From Melioribacteraceae bacterium (GTDB lineage: Bacteria > Bacteroidota > Ignavibacteria > Ignavibacteriales > Melioribacteraceae), in the NCBI GenBank assembly GCA_023230485.1, contig JALNXG010000048.1, positions 1 through 30,275 on the forward strand: 30,275 nt of DNA, in the 5' to 3' direction. Under the pieces are notes generated by a model that was not told the DNA's origin, did not search any database, and saw nothing but the letters and a program-made list of their open reading frames with translations. Made by a program: the position numbers and the translations under genes. This document shows positions 14,631 to 22,696 of the stretch, in pieces. Each line of letters starts with the position of its first letter. Position 1 is the first letter of the stretch.

Positions 14631-16253
14631 ATGCCTGTAACAAATATTACAGTTTCACAAACGAACATAGTCGGAGATTGTAACTTGCTTGCTATTCATT
14701 CCCCGTTAGTTTTTTTGATAGATGTTACCTACACAGGGTCGGCGCCTATTTTGAAATGCGATGTAAACGATTCTTCAAGCGTGCTTGTTGCCGATGATGC
14801 AATATTTCAATGTATCTATTACCGCGATTTAGCTGTTAATATCAGGCAATTTATGTTTGTTGCCGATGAAATTCTCCGGGGATATATGCCTGACTTTGAT
14901 GACTTTGTTCAAACGGCAGAATCGGTCTCCCAGGTAACGAATATTCCTTTAGCATTTGAGTTGAGGTTTTATGATAGCTTGGAAGCTCAGGAAACTACTG
15001 TTGACATAATCGCTTTTGCAGCATCGAGGCAATTCGGACAGACGCCGGCATTAACTGAAATGTTCCTAAATGAAGTTGATACTTTTATTTGTGGATATGA
15101 AAAACCTGTTTATATTTATTTCTTCAACCCGACTGATGGGGCAGACATTGTAATACAGCAAGTTGAATACCAAATCGGGGTAAAATTTGCACTTGATTTT
15201 AACGCATGGACAGGAGTTGCCCCGGAAACATATCCCTCTGATTGCATTATTGCAGGAACTTCCACGAATCCGCGAACTACCAATTTCAGAGTGTATGAAA
15301 TAAGCCCCGGTGTCGCAAGATTTATTATCAATGAAGCAAGTCCCCGAACATTACTCATCGAATACCCTGGTTACAATTTAAATTTAGGCGGCTCAATAGG
15401 ACAATCTTTTAACAGGATTATACGGGTAAGATACAAAACAAGCGCAGCTTATACAGGCCTGTTCGCAATCGGTGAACACAGATCGGATGATATTCTGCAT
15501 TACGGGTGGACAACTTATAATCTGCAAAATACGGCAGGTTTATGGGTTACTGAGGATTTTGCCTGGACTGATCTTATATCCGCTGATACGACAAGATATT
15601 TCATGATCGGCTTATCTCAGCTTGCCGGTGTGGAAACTCCCATTGTCGACATTGACCTGGTAACTTTTATCGGGAGTGGGGCATCGGTATTAATACCTGT
15701 CCGGGAATTTCCTTTAGCAGATGCAGATTTAGGATTATACCGATTGAAATTGAACGACCTTACCGCCGATGCATTGTTCAGAATACTTGTTAACAATGTT
15801 GTTAATGGAGAGTTGAAAACAGTAACAGTAAAACCTTTCTGTACGAATAATCAGTATATAAAATATCTTGACAGGACCGGGCAATATAGGTTCTTTGTTT
15901 TCAACAGGTTTTACGAAACAAAAGACAATCCTAAACTGATAGGTAAATTAAATAAACTTATTACATCGATACTCGATTCTCAATCCTCAACAAAAAATAT
16001 CGGCTATAAAAATGAACGCAAAATGACATTGATTGCTGATGAGGTATCGGCCAGCGAATTATTGATATTATCCGATATATACACATCTCCGCGTGTACTA
16101 TTGTACATTGGATCTACAACGGATGAGAATAAAGACTGGATCGAGGTAACGATAGACAGTCGAGATAATATGGTCCGGTCCCGGAAAGGCGGGTACAGCA
16201 AGGTTGAAATTGAAATTACTTTGCCTGAAAACTACTCAATAAATATGCTATGA
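14631..16253 (+). CDS. Large tail protein, hypothetical (540 aa)
   Basis: Begins MPVTNITVSQTNIVGDCNLL and is mainly beta-strand, rich in Asp, Thr and aromatic residues, as in tail and fibre proteins. There is a jelly-roll-like middle (about residues 200-350) and an end with RMKGGY-type residues (VRSRKGGYSKVEIEITLP) that looks like a tail-tube or baseplate interface. No enzymatic motif is seen. It is translationally coupled to the next gene (ATGA) and precedes the tape measure. Structural role inferred from position and composition. Confidence 0.55.
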   Translation: MPVTNITVSQTNIVGDCNLLAIHSPLVFLIDVTYTGSAPILKCDVNDSSSVLVADDAIFQCIYYRDLAVNIRQFMFVADEILRGYMPDFDDFVQTAESVSQVTNIPLAFELRFYDSLEAQETTVDIIAFAASRQFGQTPALTEMFLNEVDTFICGYEKPVYIYFFNPTDGADIVIQQVEYQIGVKFALDFNAWTGVAPETYPSDCIIAGTSTNPRTTNFRVYEISPGVARFIINEASPRTLLIEYPGYNLNLGGSIGQSFNRIIRVRYKTSAAYTGLFAIGEHRSDDILHYGWTTYNLQNTAGLWVTEDFAWTDLISADTTRYFMIGLSQLAGVETPIVDIDLVTFIGSGASVLIPVREFPLADADLGLYRLKLNDLTADALFRILVNNVVNGELKTVTVKPFCTNNQYIKYLDRTGQYRFFVFNRFYETKDNPKLIGKLNKLITSILDSQSSTKNIGYKNERKMTLIADEVSASELLILSDIYTSPRVLLYIGSTTDENKDWIEVTIDSRDNMVRSRKGGYSKVEIEITLPENYSINML

Positions 16254-17974
16254 GGTTATTACGCATAAACGGAAATGATATTGACATTGATGATAATACC
16301 TCAATCGGTATTACCTTACAGGCTTATGATATAAAAGAACCTGGCAAGCGGAAAATTACCGTATCGAATTCATTTACTATTCCGGCCACTGCTCACAATC
16401 TTGCTGAATTAGGTTTCCCAGGTAACGCCCAGGTGTCTGAAAATACAATGTACGAATCAAAAACGCTGGACTATTGGGTGAATAACGAACAGATAATTAA
16501 GAATGCTAAAGTAAGATTAGAACAGGTATCAGATAATCGGATAAACCTGTTTTGTTTTCAGAAACCGGATCTGTGGGATGAGATGAAAACATTAAAAACA
16601 AATGAATTTGTTGAAGAAATAATCGCATGGATGCAGACTGAAAAGGGATTGCCTTCTGAAGATATTCCTTTTGTTGGTAATTTGTCAGATTTATGTAATG
16701 AATATTCTGTTAATACAGAAGGATTAATATTGACATTATATTTTGGCAACCTGTTTAATTATACCCTTGATAGCGGTGTTACATTTCTGGAAGTTGCAGA
16801 TAGTTCACCGATAATTTATTTAGATTATTGGAAGTTTCTTGATCATTCGCTTGGCGGTCATTGGTCAATATTTGCAAAAACAATATTTGAATTCATTGAA
16901 TATAAATATTCAGTCAAGTTTTATACGGAAGGCGGTGGATTTATCGGTAACATTTGGGATGATCCTATTGCGCTTCAAATGTATACACCATTCAGGAATA
17001 TTATGCTTTTTCCAAAAACAGTTTCATTACCTACAATCGGAGATTATTGGTTTACAACGGCTGATTATGCTACAATTCTTGATACTGATAATTTCAAACC
17101 TCTGAATGATATAAAGGATAAAGATGATAAAACACTTTACGATTATGTCAATGCTTTTTTTCAGCATTTCAATATTATAAAAGATGAATTCCAGGTTAAT
17201 GGAATTGATGTGATTGCACTTCGCAGATGGGATGATATGAAAGAAAGTGCTCCGATAAAAAACTGGTCTGATAAATTATCGGATAAGGATAGGACATTTA
17301 AGCCTTCAGTTGATGGATTTTCACAAAACAGTTATATAAAATTTAAGGAACGCTTTGAGGGATGCGATGAGGAACGATACGCAAGAATAATTACAAGTCT
17401 GAATGAGGGACTTGATAAAAAATCTGATTTATTTTCAATTGACGCTTATGTACCTGCGTTTATTAAATTAGGAAATGCGACTGAATTTATTAGCGATATA
17501 GTCCCTGATTTAAGTTCGGATGAATCGTTTAAGACATTTCAATTTTTTATCAATGACGGATTGACAACAAATGATGTTATTGTTAATTTTTTTTATGAGG
17601 ATGTTTTTTCTGTATCGGTTACTGAAACTGCTGAATTGAAACTTTACAAACCGGCTTTATATAATTTAAATTCCGAATACGTTATTTTAACCGAAGCAAT
17701 GCAACATCCTAAATATTGGGAAGTTGAATGTTGGTTAACGATGAATGACATTTTAAATATTGAATTCTGGCGTAAATATTACTTCCGGGAATTGAACGGA
17801 TGTTTTTTCCTGAATAAGATATCAGGGTTTAATCCTGAGAAGTCAAAAGCCCCGACAAAATTGGAACTGTTCAAAATTTCTGACCAGGTTCCGGAAGCAA
17901 CTGACTTTCTTGATTTTTGGGTTGACGGCATAAACGACCCATTTACTGACGGTGACGGTGATTATTTTTATTAA
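16250..17974 (+). CDS. Tail/baseplate-like protein (574 aa)
   Basis: Starts MRLLRINGNDIDIDDNTSIG and continues with ITLQAYDIKEPGKRKITVSN and SFTIPATAHNLAELGF. That opening is found in tail-associated proteins of Bacteroidota phages. The rest alternates strands and helices with many aromatic residues. The C-terminus is acidic and repetitive (FWVDGINDPFTDGDGDYFY). It ends 11 bp before the tape measure gene. Likely a tail-tip or baseplate component; the order, before rather than after the tape measure, is unusual. Confidence 0.55.
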   Translation: MRLLRINGNDIDIDDNTSIGITLQAYDIKEPGKRKITVSNSFTIPATAHNLAELGFPGNAQVSENTMYESKTLDYWVNNEQIIKNAKVRLEQVSDNRINLFCFQKPDLWDEMKTLKTNEFVEEIIAWMQTEKGLPSEDIPFVGNLSDLCNEYSVNTEGLILTLYFGNLFNYTLDSGVTFLEVADSSPIIYLDYWKFLDHSLGGHWSIFAKTIFEFIEYKYSVKFYTEGGGFIGNIWDDPIALQMYTPFRNIMLFPKTVSLPTIGDYWFTTADYATILDTDNFKPLNDIKDKDDKTLYDYVNAFFQHFNIIKDEFQVNGIDVIALRRWDDMKESAPIKNWSDKLSDKDRTFKPSVDGFSQNSYIKFKERFEGCDEERYARIITSLNEGLDKKSDLFSIDAYVPAFIKLGNATEFISDIVPDLSSDESFKTFQFFINDGLTTNDVIVNFFYEDVFSVSVTETAELKLYKPALYNLNSEYVILTEAMQHPKYWEVECWLTMNDILNIEFWRKYYFRELNGCFFLNKISGFNPEKSKAPTKLELFKISDQVPEATDFLDFWVDGINDPFTDGDGDYFY

Positions 17975-17985
17975 TATTTTGATAC

Positions 17986-20289
17986 ATGGCAGATAAAGTT
18001 GTTTTAACGAGCGTTGATATTGATGTTGAAAAAGCGATACAAGATACCCAGGCTTTGAAAGAACGTGTCGCACAATTGCGCGCTGAGACTGATAACCTGA
18101 AAAAAACACAGGGCGAAACATCAAAAGAATATATCCTTGCATCTGCTAACTTGAAGGCTAACCAGGCAGAACTCCGGGTACAGGAAAATCTTATTGCAAA
18201 GGTTGTGACAGCTAACCAGTCAAATATCGGATCACTGGATGCAATGAAAGCTGAACTGTCAATTGTATCAAAACAATGGTCTGCATTATCTGAATCAGAA
18301 AGATTGAATACCGACCAGGGAAAGAAACTAACTGCCAGAAAACTCGAACTTACAAATGCACTCAAAAAAGAAGAGATAGCTACCGGGGACGCAAGGAGAA
18401 ATGTAGGGAATTATAATGATGTTATTGGCAAATCAACTACTTCACTTGCTGAAATGGTACCCGGTTTTGGTACCGCTTCAAAAGCTGCTAAAGTTTTTGG
18501 GATATCACTTAACGCCGCGTTGTGGCCTATTACATTAATTGTTGCTGCAATTGCAGGGTTAATTGCATCACTAAAAAGATCAGAAGAGGGACAGAATCAA
18601 CTGGCTAAAGCAATGGCAGTATTCAAAGTTGTGCTTAATAATATTATGGATATAGTTACAAAGCTGGCTGAAACTTTATTCAAAGCATTTGAAAATCCAA
18701 AACAGGCCATTATGGACTTAGGAAATGCGATAAAAGAAAATTTAATCAACAGGCTTGAGGCTTTCAAGGTCATCGCTTTATCATTTAAAAAGATTTTTTC
18801 AAAGGATTGGAAGGAAGGTTTTAAAGAATTGGCAAATGGAACAATTCAACTTACAACCGGAGTTGAAAATATGATTGATAAAATTGCCAACGGGGTTAAA
18901 AATTTGATCGATGAAAGTAAAAAAGAGATTGATATTGCCTTAAAACTTGCTGCAATGCGGGAAAAACTTGAAAAAAGAATTCGCGCTGAGATAGTTAATG
19001 ATGCAAGAGATCAGGCAAAGATTGCAGAACTTCGGGCAAAGGCTGCCGAAAAAGATAAACTAACCGGCGAAGAAAGATTGAAATTACTTGATCAGGCAAT
19101 TGAAATTCAGAGAGCAATGATGAAGGATGATCTGGATATTGCAAAGCAAAAAGCCTATATACACGGTCAGGAAATGGCAATGTCTGCACAAACAAAAGAA
19201 GCGAAAGAAGAACAGGCGCGACTTGAAGCTGAAATATTCAATATTCAAAAAGCAAATTCAGAAGCTGAAAGAGGATTTCAAAGACAACGTCAATCTGCAA
19301 TAAATGATATGATTGAAGATCAGCGTAAACTTGCTGAATCATCTGTCGAACAAATGATGTTTGAACTTGAAATGTTCAAACTTGCAAATAAGGATAAAAT
19401 TGATTTAACCGGCGAAACAGTCAGGCGTCAGGAAGAAATTTTAAAAGAGGCACTTAGAATAAAGATTGATGAAATTGACGCAAAGGAAAATGAATCCGAA
19501 GCCTTAAAGAATGCTCAAAAATTAGAACTTCAGAATGATTATCTTTTACAGGTTGCTCAATTAAATTCAGAATTTGATGAGGCTGAAAAACAAAGAAAAA
19601 TCGAAGTTGCACAAACTGATTATGAAAATAACCTGGCGATTGCAGAAGAAAGCATTTTTGCACAACTTGAAATTGAACTGGAAGGTCTTACTTTAAAAGA
19701 ACAACAGGAAATTGAAGCGGCTGAACGAATAGGCGCATCTACCGAACTCATTGAAAAGAAATATGCTAAGGCTAAAATAGCTATTGCACGAACAGAAAGA
19801 GATGCTAAACTTGCATTGGCCGGTGACTTTGCAAAGAATATCGCTACACTTGCAGGTGAACAAACAGCAATCGGGAAGGCCGCTGCCGTTGCAGGGACAA
19901 CTATTGATACATTCAGGGGTGCCCAGGCAGCATTTACCGGGATGACTTCAACAATTCCCGGACCTGTCGGTATCGCTTTAGGTATTGCCGCTGCCGCTGC
20001 CGCCGTCGCTTCCGGTTTAGCTAATGTTAAAAAGATTCTTGCCGTTAAATCAGGATTACCGGGTGAAGGATCTGGCGGTGGAGGTTCGGTAAGCGGAGGA
20101 AGTACGCCGGCACAACCTCGCGTTGTTACCTCTGTTAACCCCGAAATTGGGCAGGGGATAGTCTCGAGACAAATAGGGGATGCAGGGAAATCAATAGAAA
20201 CTCCGCAAAGTGAAAAAGTTGTCGTGATTGATGAGGTTACGGCGAAACAGAAGTTGGATAGTTCTCAGCAAAAAACTTCGGTTTTGTAA
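17986..20289 (+). CDS. Tail tape measure protein
   Basis: A 767-aa protein with the standard tape-measure build. Residues 1-140 are a helical N-terminus (VEKAIQDTQALKERVAQLRA). A hydrophobic segment (WPITLIVAAIAGLIASL) lies near residues 180-200. Long coiled coils rich in Ala, Glu, Lys and Gln run to about residue 620. A small-residue hydrophobic region (GPVGIALGIAAAAAAVASG) and a Gly/Ser-rich end (GEGSGGGGSVSGGS) follow. Tape measures set tail length at roughly 1.5 angstrom per residue, which would give about 115 nm. This implies a long-tailed siphovirus- or myovirus-type particle. No lytic domain is seen. Confidence 0.9.
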   Translation: MADKVVLTSVDIDVEKAIQDTQALKERVAQLRAETDNLKKTQGETSKEYILASANLKANQAELRVQENLIAKVVTANQSNIGSLDAMKAELSIVSKQWSALSESERLNTDQGKKLTARKLELTNALKKEEIATGDARRNVGNYNDVIGKSTTSLAEMVPGFGTASKAAKVFGISLNAALWPITLIVAAIAGLIASLKRSEEGQNQLAKAMAVFKVVLNNIMDIVTKLAETLFKAFENPKQAIMDLGNAIKENLINRLEAFKVIALSFKKIFSKDWKEGFKELANGTIQLTTGVENMIDKIANGVKNLIDESKKEIDIALKLAAMREKLEKRIRAEIVNDARDQAKIAELRAKAAEKDKLTGEERLKLLDQAIEIQRAMMKDDLDIAKQKAYIHGQEMAMSAQTKEAKEEQARLEAEIFNIQKANSEAERGFQRQRQSAINDMIEDQRKLAESSVEQMMFELEMFKLANKDKIDLTGETVRRQEEILKEALRIKIDEIDAKENESEALKNAQKLELQNDYLLQVAQLNSEFDEAEKQRKIEVAQTDYENNLAIAEESIFAQLEIELEGLTLKEQQEIEAAERIGASTELIEKKYAKAKIAIARTERDAKLALAGDFAKNIATLAGEQTAIGKAAAVAGTTIDTFRGAQAAFTGMTSTIPGPVGIALGIAAAAAAVASGLANVKKILAVKSGLPGEGSGGGGSVSGGSTPAQPRVVTSVNPEIGQGIVSRQIGDAGKSIETPQSEKVVVIDEVTAKQKLDSSQQKTSVL

Positions 20290-20300
20290 ATATAAGATTG

Positions 20301-20330
20301 TTTGAAATTAAGATAAAATGATTATTTTTG
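20301..20330 (+). promoter_or_regulatory. Promoter-like site of KilA-N gene
   Basis: TTTG (20301-20304) and TATTTTTG (20323-20330) match the Bacteroidota elements with an 18-bp spacer, one short of the usual 19-21. The start would fall near 20337, four bases before the first arm of the structured leader. Confidence 0.55.
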
Positions 20331-20340
20331 TTTAGTATTT

Positions 20341-20414
20341 ATCGCTGAATACATAAAAATATTGGTTAACCTTTGACCCCGATTGATGTATCAGCGATTA
20401 CATTTTTCGGGGTC
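20341..20414 (+). promoter_or_regulatory. Leader with two interleaved inverted repeats
   Basis: Arm A, ATCGCTGAATACAT (20341-20354), pairs with A', ATGTATCAGCGAT (20386-20398), over 13 bp with one bulged A. Arm B, GACCCCGA (20375-20382), pairs with B', TCGGGGTC (20407-20414), over 8 perfect bp. The order A-B-A'-B' means the stems must form a pseudoknot or exclude each other. B' ends 15 bases before the KilA-N ATG at 20430. Alternatively either pair could be a DNA operator. Confidence 0.65.
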
Positions 20415-20429
20415 TTAAATTTTATAACT

Positions 20430-20852
20430 ATGAACATAGAAAAATTCAAAGATAAATTAATTGCATTTGATTATGATAATGAAATGGTAAATGCAACAGA
20501 TATGTTAAAGGCATTTCCTGAAAAAAGAATGAATAACTTTTTAAGACAAAAACAAACAATAGAATATATTTCTATTTTGGAAAATCATTTAAAAAGTGAT
20601 ACGCAAAAAAGCGTGTCAAAAGATATTCAAATACTTAAGGTTATAAAAGGAAATTCAAACAATAAAATTCAAGGTACTTGGATGCATAAATTATTAGCCT
20701 ATAAATTTGCTGCATGGTTAAATCCAGAATTTGAATTATTTGTTTATCGAATTTTTGATAAAGTTATTAAAGAAAAAATGGATTGGCAACAAAGACAACT
20801 TGACTACTTTTGGGATCGTGAAGATATAAAAGATTTATATGGAATAAAATGA
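20430..20852 (+). CDS. KilA-N domain protein
   Basis: A 140-aa protein that is nearly all KilA-N domain, a DNA-binding fold common in phage and large-virus regulators. Landmarks in order: YDNEMVNATDMLKAF, MNNFLRQKQTIEYISIL, ILKVIKGNSNNK, GTWMHKLLAYKFAAWL and NPEFELFVYRIFDKVI. The ATG at 20430 (MNIEKFKDKL) is chosen over an in-frame TTG at 20373, which lies in the leader stem region. There is no second domain, so it is probably a stand-alone regulator. It is the first gene of the non-structural island after the tape measure and has its own promoter-like site and structured leader. Its sequence is more A+T-rich than the tape measure gene. Confidence 0.88.
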   Translation: MNIEKFKDKLIAFDYDNEMVNATDMLKAFPEKRMNNFLRQKQTIEYISILENHLKSDTQKSVSKDIQILKVIKGNSNNKIQGTWMHKLLAYKFAAWLNPEFELFVYRIFDKVIKEKMDWQQRQLDYFWDREDIKDLYGIK

Positions 20853-20929
20853 ACCTATTATATCATTTTTTAATAACTAAAAAATCGTAACCTTTCCTTA
20901 TACGTTTCCGTATACTCAATAAAAAGATC

Positions 20930-21112
20930 ATGGAAATAACATTAAAAATATCAGATTGGTTCGACAATTCAGATTCAAAAATGACTTCTGAATGGCGTGA
21001 AATGATGAGAGAGATCAAAAAACTCGAAGTAAAAACACTGGATTTATTTTCAAGGATCCAGGGTAACAATAATCTTGAAACAGGTTTAGCAGGTAATTTT
21101 GAAATATTCTAA
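20930..21112 (+). CDS. Small hypothetical protein (60 aa)
   Basis: Begins MEITLKISDWFDNSDSKMTS and ends LETGLAGNFEIF. Acidic N-terminus and an amphipathic helix (WREMMREIKKLEVKTL). No family is recognised. A short TATACG/CGTATA hairpin (20899-20914) lies upstream. It could be a partner of the KilA-N gene, but this is only position. Confidence 0.45.
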   Translation: MEITLKISDWFDNSDSKMTSEWREMMREIKKLEVKTLDLFSRIQGNNNLETGLAGNFEIF

Positions 21113-21122
21113 TTATAAAAAC

Positions 21123-21637
21123 ATGAAACAATACTTTATTTTTTAGTGATTTTTGCAGCGGTGATAACCGGGTGCGAAAAAGATGATTTGATTGAAAATT
21201 ACGGTAAAACTGATGAACAGCAACCGGAAATGATTAAGACTGTTGATTCGATAATGGTGATCTATAAAATAGAGATACCGGCTAAGGATTTAAGAGGATA
21301 TAGCGAAGATCAGACAAAGTTCAGCACTATTTCTATTCAGGCTATTTTTTTGAGTAGAATGGACAGTTCTAAATCAACAATGGTTATTGAAAAAAGAGTT
21401 AATTTAATAAACGGATTTGGTTTTGGTCAACTTTGGGTAAAAACTGATAATACAATGGGGGCTAAAACATACTCCGATAATGGAATTCACCAGGAATTAT
21501 TTTGTTATCAATATAAAGCTGAAAAATTTAATAAGTATTTGACTGTTGAATTTTACTTTAATGGCATAATTTATCCTTCGAATGGACCGTTATTTTTTGT
21601 ATATGATATTGATAAATTTCATTCATTTGATTTATGA
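21123..21637 (+). pseudogene. Lipoprotein gene frameshifted in a T6 tract
   Basis: From the ATG at 21123 the frame reads MKQYFIF and stops at TAG just after a run of six Ts (21139-21144). The downstream frame continues from 21146 for 163 codons and opens with VIFAAVITGCEKDD. One extra T would join them into MKQYFIFLVIFAAVITGC, a typical lipoprotein signal peptide with lipobox VITGC. So the gene is either broken, phase-variable, rescued by slippage, or carries a homopolymer sequencing error. The mature part has no known domain. It would be anchored in the host envelope, as expected for a lysogenic-conversion or exclusion protein (inference). It overlaps the next ORF by ATGA. Confidence 0.65.
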
Positions 21638-21705
21638 CAATCGACAACGAAGAAATCATATACCAGTTTATTGATGAACTACTGAGAGGACAACATATAA
21701 ATTAA
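21634..21705 (+). CDS. Possible 23-aa micro-ORF
   Basis: Reads MTIDNEEIIYQFIDELLRGQ and three more residues. Its ATG overlaps the stop of the lipoprotein gene (ATGA), and it ends two bases before a terminator. Acidic and amphipathic. The coupling is the only support. Confidence 0.3.
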   Translation: MTIDNEEIIYQFIDELLRGQHIN

Positions 21706-21707
21706 GA

Positions 21708-21730
21708 AGCCGGGGTTAAACCGGCTTTTT
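21708..21730 (+). terminator. Intrinsic terminator
   Basis: AGCCGG (21708-21713) pairs with CCGGCT (21721-21726) around GGTTAAA and runs into TTTTT (to 21730). It ends the forward transcript from the KilA-N and lipoprotein genes. Confidence 0.85.
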
Positions 21731-21741
21731 GTTTATACGCA

Positions 21742-21820
21742 AAACTCGTAGATAAAACTAAGAGAAACTCGTAGACTATATAGGTAAATCTCTTAGACGA
21801 TCTACGAGTTTCTCGTAGAT
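21742..21820. repeat. Phased array of alternating 8-bp half-sites
   Basis: The motif CTC(G/T)TAGA occurs forward at 21745, 21768, 21790 and 21812, and reversed at 21757-21764 (variant CTCTTAGT) and 21801-21808. The starts 21745, 21757, 21768, 21790, 21801 and 21812 fall on an 11-12-bp grid, alternating in orientation. The one empty slot (21779) is a degenerate TATAGGTA. Three copies extend to AAACTCGTAGA(T/C). The last two form a perfect dyad ATCTACGAG-TTT-CTCGTAGAT (21800-21820). ATACGCAA flanks the array at 21735-21742 and 21825-21832. This looks like a cooperative protein-binding site: an operator, partition or origin element. Confidence 0.75.
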
Positions 21821-21878
21821 TAAAATACGCAATTTGCATAGAAATTATTTTAAAAGGAATATATATAATTGCTTAATT

Positions 21879-21909
21879 AAAAAAGCTGTTGTAGGCAGAT
21901 ACAGCTTTT
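21879..21909 (-). terminator. Hairpin, terminator-like on the reverse strand
   Basis: AAAAGCTGT (21881-21889) pairs perfectly with ACAGCTTTT (21901-21909). Read on the reverse strand it ends in six Ts (21884 to 21879). On the forward strand only four Ts follow. It could be a backup terminator for the reverse operon or sit in the leader of the ORF at 21923. Confidence 0.5.
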
Positions 21910-21922
21910 AATCTAAAGTAGT

Positions 21923-22063
21923 ATGATTAATAACAAAAATCGAAGTCAGTTTTTAAAAGTTATTGCAAAAAAAACCAGGCTCTCAGTCGAAATTCTGAAC
22001 CTGGTCGGTGATAGTTTAATAAAAATACTGCAATACCCTAACCGGGAAGGGATGCTTTTTTGA
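21923..22063 (+). CDS. Possible small HU-like/helical protein (46 aa)
   Basis: Reads MINNKNRSQFLKVIAKKTRL and continues SVEILNLVGDSLIKILQYPN. The phrase FLKVIAKKTRLSVEILNLVGDSLIKIL resembles the N-terminal helical half of HU/IHF-type proteins, but the DNA-binding arm is missing, so it would be truncated or a different small helical protein. It lies directly downstream of the phased array and converges on the reverse operon. A hairpin with a poly-A run overlaps it (21967-22005), which argues that one of the two readings is accidental. Confidence 0.35.
   Translation: MINNKNRSQFLKVIAKKTRLSVEILNLVGDSLIKILQYPNREGMLF
21967..22005 (-). terminator. Reverse-strand intrinsic terminator candidate
   Basis: On the reverse strand ACCAGG (22005-22000) pairs with CCTGGT (21979-21974), with an inner TCAG/CTGA stem, and runs into eight Ts (21974-21967). 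It would end the reverse operon from 23461. It overlaps the small forward ORF at 21923. Confidence 0.55.
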
Positions 22064-22069
22064 CTGTGT

Positions 22070-22096
22070 AACTGATTCTACTTTTTTAAATCAGTT
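22070..22096. repeat. 8-bp inverted repeat between converging genes
   Basis: AACTGATT (22070-22077) and AATCAGTT (22089-22096) are perfect arms around an 11-base loop. It lies between the converging 46-aa and 36-aa ORFs; no T-tract follows on either strand. Confidence 0.45.
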
Positions 22097-22139
22097 AAAC
22101 TGGTGTAAAGTTAAGAAAATAAATCTTATTCTTAATATA

Positions 22140-22250
22140 TCACCGGGAAGAATTTCTATAATGTCTCCACTGATTTTCATTATCAATCCTGATTCTTTCT
22201 TCAAGATAATTAATTCGATCTTGAAGTTTTTTAAATTCTGATTTTCTCAT
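22140..22250 (-). CDS. Micro-gene (36 aa), coiled-coil-like
   Basis: Reads MRKSEFKKLQDRINYLEERI and ends NENQWRHYRNSSR. Strongly helical with a leucine/isoleucine heptad. Its ATG overlaps the stop of the upstream zinc-ribbon gene (ATGA on the reverse strand), which supports translation. It would be the last gene of the reverse operon. Confidence 0.45.
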   Translation of the reverse strand: MRKSEFKKLQDRINYLEERIRIDNENQWRHYRNSSR

Positions 22251-22696
22251 TCAAAAAGACTTTTATCATACCATACTTCCATATCCAAATCATCTCTTAT
22301 GAGATATGAATCTTTATTCGCTTCAATCACTGGATATTTATTTCCCCGGTGAATGAAATTGTGTTCTACTTTTGCAATAACTAACCGGGTTGGCGTAGGT
22401 GTTATTGATTCTGACTTTGATTCAGGTTCAGGTTCTGATTTTGGTTTATGTTCACGTTTCTTCACATAAACTTTACGCTTCATCCCGCATTTTTCACTGC
22501 AATATTTTTGCCGGTTCCCATCAGGTTTAAATGGTTTTCCACATGTTTTACATTTTTTTGTCTTTTTTGTGATTATTGATTTTTTAAGAGGATTCTCTTT
22601 AACTTCAAGTAAAACCTTTTCAGCTTTCTTTTTTCCAATATCCTCACGCGTAATATTTACGCCTTCATTGTCGATTTCAATTGTTATTCGTATCAT
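22247..22696 (-). CDS. Zinc-ribbon hypothetical protein (149 aa)
   Basis: The N-terminal ~40 residues begin MIRITIEIDNEGVNITREDI. A zinc-binding cluster KCKTCGKPF then YCSEKC (Cys-x2-Cys and Cys-x3-Cys, residues ~49-71) follows, then a basic stretch, a KSEPEPESKSES linker, and a C-terminal beta-like domain HNFIHRGNKYPVIEANKDSY. The zinc ribbon suggests nucleic-acid or protein binding. The start overlaps the upstream membrane-protein gene by 20 bp. Function unknown. Confidence 0.6.
   Translation of the reverse strand: MIRITIEIDNEGVNITREDIGKKKAEKVLLEVKENPLKKSIITKKTKKCKTCGKPFKPDGNRQKYCSEKCGMKRKVYVKKREHKPKSEPEPESKSESITPTPTRLVIAKVEHNFIHRGNKYPVIEANKDSYLIRDDLDMEVWYDKSLFE

Noticed and set aside
16839..17105. 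88-aa forward ORF in another frame
   Set aside because: Lies wholly inside the 574-aa tail gene and shows no coupling or recognisable domain.
17943..18365. 140-aa Ser/Ala/Phe-rich reverse ORF
   Set aside because: Antisense to the tape measure coiled coil; low-complexity shadow.
21139..21146. Programmed -1 frameshift site
   Set aside because: The zero-frame codons are ATT TTT TAG, so P-site re-pairing would be TAT; not a classic slippery heptamer. Tract-length change or slippage is likelier.
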